A DNA stretch of 64,000 nt from Ramlibacter lithotrophicus (lineage in GTDB: Bacteria > Pseudomonadota > Gammaproteobacteria > Burkholderiales > Burkholderiaceae_C), in contig NZ_VTOX01000006.1 of the NCBI RefSeq assembly GCF_012184415.1, positions 124,001 to 188,000 of the forward strand. The letters are read 5' to 3'. Below, in pieces: positions 29,301 through 35,441 of this stretch (its first letter is position 1; every line of letters starts with the position of its first letter). The position numbers and the translations under genes are program-made. The notes beneath the pieces were generated by a model, which was not told the DNA's origin, ran no database searches, and was given only the letters and a program-made list of their open reading frames with translations.

Positions 29301-29414
29301 CTCAACGACGTCGGCGTGCTCGATCCCACCCGCGCCGATCGCGCGCCCTGGGTCGATTCGGTGTCGGGCACCTCGGTGCGCAACGGCCTGCCCGCGCGGA
29401 TCAGGCTCGTGTGA
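26328..29414 (+). CDS. ttrA: Tetrathionate reductase catalytic molybdopterin subunit TtrA
   Basis: 1028 residues (Salmonella TtrA ~1020). The Tat signal is SRRRQVLAVGGVAAFAAG. A [4Fe-4S] motif C-x2-C-x3-C lies at 73-80 (CLGCTTMC), with a further Cys near 140. GSYCGG holds the likely Mo-coordinating Cys at ~254. Molybdopterin-binding stretches continue (LWSSNPMYGIPG, DYIVPDSLMYESWGW) to a C-terminal NPVLVHPDDAKRLRLE domain. It reduces tetrathionate to thiosulfate in the periplasm with TtrB/TtrC. AAAGGAG lies upstream of the ATG. Confidence 0.9.
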   Translation: MKISRRRQVLAVGGVAAFAAGFSETAGRMVGKLMGQDKPKHKTAGNAPAPEFTVDRNGHVAVNTAQQVSYTTCLGCTTMCGVRVRTDRATGKVLRVAGNPYSPLSTDPHLPMKASVRESFAAISAFEGKGLAGRSTACGRGNAVAQQIDSPYRVLTPLKRVGPRNGGKWEPISFEQLVKEVVEGGNLFGEGPVAGLAALRDTKTPIDAAQPEFGPRVNQVAVLSSVNDGRESFARRFFNKSYGTMNFFGHGSYCGGAYRSGSAALFGDLKGLPHAKPDFANAEFVLFVGTAPGQAGNPFKRQGTLVAKARTEGKLSYVVVDPVLTHASSRVSGDRGRWVPIRPGTDGAMAMAIMRWMFENERIDGRFLSFPNAELAKANGEPSVSNATHLVIVEAKHPREGRMLRASDLGAAVAEDQRYKEGDAFVCLDEAGRPVFHDKATGPAQLFVDTVLQVGEQPLRVKSSLQLLKEEALRLDLAAYSQACGIDVATLEGLARELTAHGKKASVIAHGGMMSGSGFYNAYALMTINALLGNLNWKGGLVANGGGFKPDGEGPRYNLDTFPGMVKPGGTPIGRNVPYEKTSEFAARKVQGKPYPAKAPWFPNAPGLTTEALPAAVNGYPYGLKALVLWSSNPMYGIPGLRERIGRDLADPKKLPLIVSVDPFINESNAYADYIVPDSLMYESWGWVAPWNGVPTKSMGARWPVVEPKASRTPDGQPIGMETFFMALAKAMKLPGFGAEALTDAEGNSYPLERPEDWYLRAGANIAWLGKEPVADATEEDILLSGVQRIAPALQRTLKPEEVAKVAFLLTRGGRYQPAKEAYDEENAEWMRNPLKQMCHLWNESLGTTKNSLSGKRNTGCATWKEATFADGTPMRKLYPASEWPLELVSYKSALQNPYSIGATRLLAVHPENPVLVHPDDAKRLRLEMGDLAEIATPNGSVRARIMVHPGVMPGVAAFEHGFGHRELGARAHRIGRERQPEDARLAAGVNLNDVGVLDPTRADRAPWVDSVSGTSVRNGLPARIRLV

Positions 29415-29449
29415 AGCGTTTGGGTGGGCACTCGCGCTGCCCGCCTCGA

Positions 29450-29480
29450 AGACTGCGTGGAACAACGTGCAACGCAGTCT
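29450..29480 (+). terminator. Hairpin after ttrA
   Basis: AGACTGCGT and ACGCAGTCT form a perfect 9-bp stem with a 13-base loop, 36 bases past the ttrA stop. It ends in TCTCCCTTG, which is only weakly T-rich. Confidence 0.5.
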
Positions 29481-29489
29481 CCCTTGCGG

Positions 29490-29515
29490 CCAGGATCCGG
29501 CTTCGCCGGTCCTGG
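29490..29515. terminator. Second hairpin between ttrA and ttrR
   Basis: CCAGGA/TCCTGG outer arms and CCGGC/GCCGG inner arms form an almost continuous stem around TTC. Works on both strands; no T-run. Confidence 0.45.
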
Positions 29516-29529
29516 TCGCACCGATCAGC

Positions 29530-29561
29530 CTCCGCGAAATCGCTTCGGCGATTTCACGGAG
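29530..29561. terminator. Third hairpin, abutting the ttrR stop
   Basis: CTCCG-C-GAAATCGC, loop TTCG, GCGATTTC-A-CGGAG: a ~14-bp stem with one mismatch. It directly follows the ttrR stop on the minus strand and may protect or terminate both convergent transcripts. Confidence 0.5.
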
Positions 29562-29562
29562 A

Positions 29563-30195
29563 TCAATCCAGCGCCGCCGGATCGGCCCGCAGCATGAGGC
29601 GGGCCAGTTCGGCGGCCGACGACACGCCCGCCTTCTCCATCACGTGCTGGCGATGGATGTGGACGGTCTTCTCGCTGATACCCAGGTTGGCGGCGATCAG
29701 CTTGTTGGGCTGCCCCTGCGCCACGAGCTGCGCCACCTCGCGTTCCCGCGGCGACAGCGCGCCCAGCAGCCGCACCGCCTCCTCCCGGACCTGCTGCTCG
29801 AGCAGCGCCTCCGCGCTGCGCCGCATCGCGGCCGCGACCGCGTCGAGCACCACCTGGTCCTTGAACGGCTTCTCGATGAAGTCGGCGGCGCCCGATTTCA
29901 TGGCCTGCACGGCCATCGACACGTCGGCATGTCCGGTCATGAACACGATCGGCACGGCGATGCCGCGCGCCTGGAGCACCTGCTGCAGCTCGAGCCCGCT
30001 CATGGCCGGCATGCGGATGTCCAGCAGCACGCATGACGGCTGCCGGGCCTGGCCCACCGCCTCCAGGAACTCCTCGGCCGATGCGTGCAGCTGCACCTTC
30101 CACTCCACCGATTCGAGCAGGAAGCGCAGCGAGCGCCGCAGCGCGGGGTCGTCGTCGACGACGTGAACGACGCATTGGTCAGGCTGGTAGTTCAT
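29563..30195 (-). CDS. ttrR: Tetrathionate response regulator TtrR
   Basis: 210 residues (Salmonella TtrR ~200). The receiver domain has VVDDDPALRRSL, the phospho-Asp in LLDIRMPAMSG (~57), MTGHAD and the Lys in IEKPF. The C-terminal LuxR/FixJ-type HTH reads LSPREREVAQLVAQGQPNKLIAANLGISEKTVHIHR. The start lies inside the last codons of ttrS (17-base overlap), so the two are translationally coupled. It should activate ttrBCA when TtrS senses tetrathionate. Confidence 0.88.
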   Translation of the reverse strand: MNYQPDQCVVHVVDDDPALRRSLRFLLESVEWKVQLHASAEEFLEAVGQARQPSCVLLDIRMPAMSGLELQQVLQARGIAVPIVFMTGHADVSMAVQAMKSGAADFIEKPFKDQVVLDAVAAAMRRSAEALLEQQVREEAVRLLGALSPREREVAQLVAQGQPNKLIAANLGISEKTVHIHRQHVMEKAGVSSAAELARLMLRADPAALD

Positions 30196-32062
30196 GGCAG
30201 GGGAGCGAAAAAGTGAAGCGCATGCCGGCTCCGCCGGCGTTGGGTTCGGCCCAGAGCCGGCCCCCGTGCGCTTCGATGATGGTCTTGCAGATCGGCAGCC
30301 CCAGGCCCAGGCCGTCGGGCTTGGTGGTGAAGAACGGCTCGAACAGGCGCGCGCGCTGCGCCTCGTCCAGACCGACCCCGCGGTCGATGACGTGCACCAG
30401 CACGCGGCTGCCGGCCGCTTCGATGTCGACCTCGATCGCCTGGCGCGCCGGTGGCAGGCCGCGCGCGGCGTCGATCGCATTCTTGACCAGGTTCAGCAGC
30501 ACCTGCTGGATCTGCTGCGGGTCGGCGAGCACGGCGCGCCCGGGTGACGACCGGTCGTGGATCGCGATCTCGGGCGCGTGCGCGAGCATGCCCGTGACGA
30601 GGCGCCTGGCTTCGGCGGCGATCGCGGCGAGGTCCACCGGTTCGCGCACCGCCGCGCGCTTCCTGGCGAAATGGCGGATCCGCTGGACGATTCCGCCCGC
30701 CCGCTCGGCCTCGTCGGCGATCTCGGTGCAGGCCTGCGACAGCGCCTCCGGCGTGAGCGTCCGGTTGTCCTGGCGCCGCAGCAGGCTGCGGGCATAGGTG
30801 CCGATGGTCGTCAGCGGCTGGTTGATCTCGTGGGCCAGGCTGCCCGAGAGCTCGCCCAGCACCGACAGCCGGGACAGGTGCTCCATCTGTTCCTGGTTCT
30901 CGCGCATGCGCGCTTCGGCCAGCTGGCGCGCCTGCAGCGATTCGCGCAGTTCGGCCGTGCGCCTGTGCACCTGGTACTCGACCCGCACCGTGTGCACGAT
31001 GCCCGCGATGAGCAGGACCACCAGCCCCAGCAGCCAGGGCCAGAAACGGCGCGCCAGCGCCTCCGGGGTCAGGCGGTGCAGGTCGGCGTACGGCCCCACG
31101 CCCAGTCCCTGGTACAGCTCGTGCACGGGCCGATAGTCGGCCGGCACCGTCCAGCTCAACAAGCCTTGCCCATCCGGCATGGCCAGCAGCGCGCGGGCGA
31201 CGGCCTTGGCCAGCGCCGGATCGGTCTGCCGGGTGACGGCAATCGGCCAGTCCGGATAGAGCGGCGTCGAGGTCGCGCACGGGAAGCCGTCCTCCTGGCG
31301 CGCGCCAACCACCCGCAGGTCGCCCGGCCGCACGTACTCCTCGTCCAGCAACTGCTCCAGCAGACAGGTGCGCACGATGCCCGCATCGACGTCGCCGCGG
31401 CGGACGGCATCGACGATGTTGTTCATCGGCAGGCCCATGAAGCGCACGGCGAGGTCGGATTCGGGGTCCAACCCCCGCCGTTTCAGCTCGCCGGCCACGA
31501 TCAGCCAGCCGCCGAAGGCGTCCGGGGCCACGGCCGCCACCCGCCGCCCGGCCAGCGCGGCGAGGTCGGGCAGGTCGGCGCGGTCGGCGCGCGCAATCAC
31601 CACCGAACCGATGGCCCGGTCCGGCGAGCGCACGTTCGGGGCGGCGAGCGTGGCGATGCGGCTGAGTCCGAACTCGGCCTCCATGGTCACGTAATAGCCG
31701 GGGTTCGTGATGACGAGGTCCACCCGGTGCTCCGCGATGGCGCGCCGCAACCCGGCCGCGTCGTAATGGTCCAGGCGGAACCGGTGCTCAGGCAGGGCGG
31801 CGTTCAGGTCGCGGATGACCGGCGACCAGTCGGCGATGGCGGCGCGCTCGCCCTGCCACGCGAAGACGCCGATGGCGACTTCGCGGGCGGTCGCCTGCCC
31901 GGCCGCCAGCAGGCCGGCCAGCACGGCCGCGCCCAGCAGGCGCAGGCCCGCGCCGGCGCGAGCCCACGCGGTCCCGGGCGCGCCGCGACCCGCTGCCGTG
32001 GTGACGAGTGGCGTTTTCAAGATAGACCCGCCGACTATTGGCGCTGGCGGCGCCCGCTCCAT
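30179..32062 (-). CDS. ttrS: Tetrathionate sensor kinase TtrS
   Basis: Up to 627 residues (Salmonella TtrS ~590). The distinctive feature is a periplasmic PhnD-like ligand-binding region (~60-310; VAIGVFAWQGE, VITNPGYYVTMEAEFG), the tetrathionate sensor. One TM helix follows at ~330-350 (WPWLLGLVVLLIAGIVHTV), then the H-box GSLAHEINQPLTTIG, LNLVKNAIDAARG and LGLGLPICKTIIEAHGG. The ATG at 32062 has no ribosome site; an in-frame TTG at 32020 would shorten the protein by 14 residues and still leave the signal sequence. The exact start is unsure. Confidence 0.88.
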   Translation of the reverse strand: MERAPPAPIVGGSILKTPLVTTAAGRGAPGTAWARAGAGLRLLGAAVLAGLLAAGQATAREVAIGVFAWQGERAAIADWSPVIRDLNAALPEHRFRLDHYDAAGLRRAIAEHRVDLVITNPGYYVTMEAEFGLSRIATLAAPNVRSPDRAIGSVVIARADRADLPDLAALAGRRVAAVAPDAFGGWLIVAGELKRRGLDPESDLAVRFMGLPMNNIVDAVRRGDVDAGIVRTCLLEQLLDEEYVRPGDLRVVGARQEDGFPCATSTPLYPDWPIAVTRQTDPALAKAVARALLAMPDGQGLLSWTVPADYRPVHELYQGLGVGPYADLHRLTPEALARRFWPWLLGLVVLLIAGIVHTVRVEYQVHRRTAELRESLQARQLAEARMRENQEQMEHLSRLSVLGELSGSLAHEINQPLTTIGTYARSLLRRQDNRTLTPEALSQACTEIADEAERAGGIVQRIRHFARKRAAVREPVDLAAIAAEARRLVTGMLAHAPEIAIHDRSSPGRAVLADPQQIQQVLLNLVKNAIDAARGLPPARQAIEVDIEAAGSRVLVHVIDRGVGLDEAQRARLFEPFFTTKPDGLGLGLPICKTIIEAHGGRLWAEPNAGGAGMRFTFSLPCHELPA

Positions 32063-32075
32063 TGATGACTGTCAA
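32062..32075 (-). promoter_or_regulatory. FNR/ANR-like box at the ttrS 5' end
   Basis: TTGATGACTGTCAA matches 9 of 10 defined positions of the FNR consensus TTGATnnnnATCAA. It touches the annotated ATG of ttrS, which makes sense if translation starts at the downstream TTG. FNR control of ttr is known in Salmonella; here it is inference from one site. Confidence 0.45.
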
Positions 32076-32195
32076 GCACGGCCACATTCCGCGCGCGAGC
32101 TGGGCAGCACCTGTCACGAACGCTTGCCGCAGTCCCACGGCCGGCGCCCGACGGCCTAGACTGAAAGCGCTTGGCACGTCTTCAGGAGAACCTTG

Positions 32196-32561
32196 ATGTC
32201 GCACGAGAAATACGAGGAATACCAGGAATGCATCGCGGCCTGCCATGCCTGCGCCGTCGCCTGCAACCATTGCGCCGCGTGCTGCCTGCAGGAGCCCGAC
32301 GTCAAGATGATGGCGCGCTGCATCGCGCTGGACAGCGACTGCGCCCAGATCTGCGAGCTGGCGGTCGCCTTCATGTCGGGCGGCAGCGAGTATTCGCCCG
32401 CCCTGTGCGCGCTGTGCGCCGATGTCTGCCGCGACTGCGGCGCGGAATGCGCCAGGCACGACATGGACCATTGCCAGCAGTGCGCCGAGGCCTGCCGCCG
32501 CTGCGAGCAGGCCTGCCGCGAGATGGCGCAGCGCTCGCGCGCAGGGGCGGTGGAGGTCTGA
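32196..32561 (+). CDS. DUF326 four-helix-bundle Cys-rich (copper storage Csp-like) protein
   Basis: 121 residues from the ATG at 32196, preceded by AGGAGAA; a TTG one codon upstream is possible. The sequence is packed with Cys in i, i+3/4 spacing (ECIAACHACAVACNHCAACC; CALCADVCRDCGAECA; CQQCAEACRRCEQAC), as in Csp3/DUF326 bundles whose inward-facing Cys bind many Cu(I) ions. There is no signal peptide, so it should be cytosolic. It faces away from ttrS, outside the main copper island. Confidence 0.87.
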   Translation: MSHEKYEEYQECIAACHACAVACNHCAACCLQEPDVKMMARCIALDSDCAQICELAVAFMSGGSEYSPALCALCADVCRDCGAECARHDMDHCQQCAEACRRCEQACREMAQRSRAGAVEV

Positions 32562-32593
32562 GGCTGCAGCCCGGCCATGGATAATTCCGATCC

Positions 32594-33607
32594 ATGGCCA
32601 GCACCGCATCGCCTTCGCCACGCCAGCGCCGCAAGGCCGGCGCGATCACCGACGTCGCCGGCATAGCGGTCGGCCACTTCACCGACAGCCGCCGCCCCAC
32701 CGGCTGCAGCGTGATCATCGCCCGCGACGGCGCCGTGGCCGGCGTCGACGTCCGCGGCGCCGCCCCGGGCACGCGCGAGACCGACCTGCTGGATCCCACC
32801 CACCTGGTCGACAAGGTCCATGCCGTCCTGCTGGCCGGCGGCAGCGCCTGGGGCCTGGACGCCGCCACCGGCGTGGTGCGGTGGCTGGAGGAACAGGGCG
32901 TCGGCTTCGACGTCGGCGTCGCCCGCCTGCCGCTGGTCCCGGGCGCCGTGCTGTTCGACCTGATGGTGGGCGACGCGTCGATCCGCCCCGACGCTGCCGC
33001 CGGGTATGCGGCCTGCGAAGCGGCCGCCACCAGGACGCCCGCGGAGGGCAACGTGGGCGCCGGTGCCGGCGCCTGCGTCGGCAAGATCTTCGGCATGAAT
33101 CGCGCCATGAAGGCCGGTATCGGCACGGCCAGCGTGACCGTCGGCGGCGTCACCGTGGGCGCGCTGATCGCCGTCAATGCGCTCGGCGACGTGGTCGATC
33201 CGGAAACGGCGCAAGTGGTCGCCGGCGCGCGCACCCGCAACGGCAAGGCGCTGCTGGACAGCCGGCGCGCCCTGCTGCGCGGCGAGGCCCCGATCCCGGT
33301 GCTGGCCGGCACCAACACGACGATCGGCGTCGTCGCCACCGACGCCACGCTCACCAAGGCGCAGGCGACCCGGCTGGCCGTGATGGCCCACGACGGGCTC
33401 GCCCGCAGCATCAACCCCGTGCACACGATGTCCGACGGCGACACGCTGTTCGCGCTGGGCACCGGCCGCGCCGGCCAGGCCGTCGGCATGATGACGCTGG
33501 GCACGATGGCCGCCGAAGCGACGGCCATGGCCGTGGTCCGGGCGGCGCGCGCGGCCACCGCCCTCACGCTCGGCAAGCTGCGCCTGCCGGCCGCCGCCGA
33601 CCTCTGA
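32594..33607 (+). CDS. P1-family (DmpA/BapA-like) aminopeptidase
   Basis: 337 residues, no signal peptide. It has the P1/S58 peptidase features: SVIIARDGAVAGVDVRGAAPGTRETD, GGSAWGLDAATGVVRWLEE, GNVGAGAGACVGKI and AGTNTTIGVVATDA. The last motif marks the autocleavage region, where an N-terminal nucleophile is exposed; Thr stands where DmpA has Ser. Such enzymes cleave N-terminal residues or beta-peptides. The TAXI gene starts five bases after its stop. Confidence 0.85.
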   Translation: MASTASPSPRQRRKAGAITDVAGIAVGHFTDSRRPTGCSVIIARDGAVAGVDVRGAAPGTRETDLLDPTHLVDKVHAVLLAGGSAWGLDAATGVVRWLEEQGVGFDVGVARLPLVPGAVLFDLMVGDASIRPDAAAGYAACEAAATRTPAEGNVGAGAGACVGKIFGMNRAMKAGIGTASVTVGGVTVGALIAVNALGDVVDPETAQVVAGARTRNGKALLDSRRALLRGEAPIPVLAGTNTTIGVVATDATLTKAQATRLAVMAHDGLARSINPVHTMSDGDTLFALGTGRAGQAVGMMTLGTMAAEATAMAVVRAARAATALTLGKLRLPAAADL

Positions 33608-33612
33608 ATCGC

Positions 33613-34926
33613 GTGCCCAAGGCGCTCCGCTTCACGCTGCTGTCCCTGCGCGACCTGCTGGTCTCGGCCGGACCGTTCGTGCTGGCGGCCGTCGCGCTCA
33701 TCGCGCTGGCCTACCTGTGGCTCGACCCCACGCCGCCGCGGCAGGTGCGGCTCGCGACGGGACCGGCGCAAAGTGCGTACGACGAATTCGGCAGGCGCTA
33801 TCGCCAGGCGCTGGCGTCCAACGGCATCGACGTGGTGCTCGTGCCCAGCCAGGGTTCGTCGGACAACCTGCGGCTGCTGCGCGAAGGCCGGGCCGACCTG
33901 GGATTCGTGCAGGGCGGCAGCAACGAGCGCGCGACGCGCGAGGAGCACGGGCTCGAGTCGCTGGGCAGCCTCTTCGTCGAACCGCTGTGGCTGTTCTACC
34001 GCGAAGGCGCGACGCGCGCCGCCATCACGTCGCTCACCCAGCTGCAAGGGCTGCGCCTGAACGTCGGCAGCCCCGGCAGCGGGGTACCGGCGCTGATGCA
34101 CAAGCTGTTCGAGGCCAACCGCGTCGCCCCCGCCGGCATGGCCTTGTCGCAACTGGCGGAGACGCCGGCCACGATGGCGTTGCTCGCCGGCCAGATCGAC
34201 GCGATCGTCTTCGCCTCGGCGCCCGAGTCGCTGATGGTGCAGATGCTGCTGCAGACGCCCGGCATCCGCTTGATGGACTTCGCGCAGAGCGAAGCCTATT
34301 CGCGCCGCTTTCCGTTCCTGACCCCGGCGGTGCTGCCGCAAGGCGTGGTCGACCTCGCGCGCAACCTCCCGCCGGCCGACCTGCGGCTGGTGGCGACCAC
34401 GACGTCCCTGCTCGCGCGGGCGCAGACTCACCCCGCCCTGCTGCAGCTGTTCTCCCAGGCGGCCCTGGACCTGCACGGCCCGGCGGGCTGGTTCAGCCGC
34501 GCCGGCAGTTTTCCCAACACGCAGCACAGCGAGTATCCGGTCTCGCGCGAGGCCGAACGCGCCATCACGGGTGGACGGCCGTTCCTGCAGCGATACCTCC
34601 CGTTCTGGCTGGCCAACCTGGTCGAACGCATGTGGCTGGCACTGGGCCTGATCGCCGCGCTCCTGCTGCCGCTGTCGCGCGTGGTGCCGCCGTTGTACGA
34701 GTTCCGCATCCGCTCGCGCGTGTTCCGCTGGTACGGGCAACTGCGCGAGCTGGAGCTGCGGATGCAGCGTGAAGACGCCGACGCCGCGCAGCTGGAGCGC
34801 GAACTGGCCGCGCTCGAGCGCAAGGTCGCCGCCATTGTCGTGCCGTTGTCCTACGCCGACGAGCTCTATGCGCTGCGCAACAACATCAACCTGGTGCGCG
34901 GTCGCCTGCGGGAGCTGGCGGCGTGA
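33613..34926 (+). CDS. TAXI-family TRAP solute-binding-like protein with membrane anchors
   Basis: 437 residues, GTG start. An N-terminal hydrophobic helix (LLVSAGPFVLAAVALIALAYLWL) acts as signal anchor. The TAXI periplasmic-binding fold follows (VRLATGPAQSAYDEFGRRY, ADLGFVQGGS, LNVGSPGSGVPALM). A second TM helix at ~340-360 (WLALGLIAALLLPLS) leads to a cytosolic coiled coil (LELRMQREDADAAQLERELAALERK). It is therefore not a free binding protein but a membrane-fixed one. No TRAP permease gene adjoins it. Role unknown, perhaps sensing. Confidence 0.82.
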   Translation: MPKALRFTLLSLRDLLVSAGPFVLAAVALIALAYLWLDPTPPRQVRLATGPAQSAYDEFGRRYRQALASNGIDVVLVPSQGSSDNLRLLREGRADLGFVQGGSNERATREEHGLESLGSLFVEPLWLFYREGATRAAITSLTQLQGLRLNVGSPGSGVPALMHKLFEANRVAPAGMALSQLAETPATMALLAGQIDAIVFASAPESLMVQMLLQTPGIRLMDFAQSEAYSRRFPFLTPAVLPQGVVDLARNLPPADLRLVATTTSLLARAQTHPALLQLFSQAALDLHGPAGWFSRAGSFPNTQHSEYPVSREAERAITGGRPFLQRYLPFWLANLVERMWLALGLIAALLLPLSRVVPPLYEFRIRSRVFRWYGQLRELELRMQREDADAAQLERELAALERKVAAIVVPLSYADELYALRNNINLVRGRLRELAA

Positions 34927-35148
34927 GCAAGCCCTCGATGGACAGCGGCGTCGCGGCCCGCGTCAGGGTTTTCCCGGCAACGATGGACTACCCCGTCGGC
35001 CTCCCCGGCTTCGGACGATTCCCACAAGGTGTCGGCAGGATGGAAGGCAAAAACGGGACGCCGCCGACCGCCTGATTCAGCGCCCGCCTATGTTCCGGCA
35101 CCGCGCCAGCCGCGATAGTGACCATACGCGATGCACAGGAGACATCAC

Positions 35149-35343
35149 ATGGTCACCGAATACGAACTGCGCTTCCAGTCCCTCTTCGACAGCGGCCGGG
35201 GCTTCGCCTTTCCCTGCGATCCCATGGGCCAGGTCGACCTGGACAAGCTGAGCGACCGGGCGCGCAACAACTACCTGTACGCCCGCGCCATGGTCGGCCG
35301 CGAGCTGGCCTGCCCGGCCGTGAAGCCGGCGGCCATGCACTGA
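35149..35343 (+). CDS. Small conserved-looking hypothetical protein
   Basis: 64 residues from the ATG at 35149, which has AGGAGA seven bases upstream; an ATG at 35131 lacks one. The sequence MVTEYELRFQSLF, GRGFAFPCDPMGQVDLD, ARNNYLYARAMVGRE is non-repetitive and reads like a real protein, with no membrane segment. I do not recognise a function. A promoter should lie in the ~220 bases upstream, where nothing else is evident. Confidence 0.6.
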   Translation: MVTEYELRFQSLFDSGRGFAFPCDPMGQVDLDKLSDRARNNYLYARAMVGRELACPAVKPAAMH

Positions 35344-35357
35344 CGCGGCCGGGCTGG

Positions 35358-35382
35358 CAAAACAAAGGCGCCCGAAGGCGCC
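35358..35382 (-). terminator. Rho-independent terminator of ettA
   Basis: On the minus strand GGCGCC-TTCG-GGCGCC, with a very stable UUCG tetraloop, is followed by TTTGTTTTG, 60 bases beyond the ettA stop. It is the clearest intrinsic terminator in the window. Confidence 0.85.
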
Positions 35383-35441
35383 ATGTGCGGGACGGAACGG
35401 CCGACCGGCCGCTTGATGGTCGGGCAGCCGACGCAGCAACC

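Noticed and set aside
25140..29465. A 1441-codon open frame antisense to ttrA/ttrC
   Set aside because: It is low-complexity Arg/Gly/His/Ala-rich translation opposite clear tetrathionate reductase genes, a usual effect of high GC content on stop codons.
32070..32075. TTGACA on the minus strand upstream of ttrS as a -35 box
   Set aside because: No -10 at 16-18 bases; it is better read as part of the FNR-like dyad.
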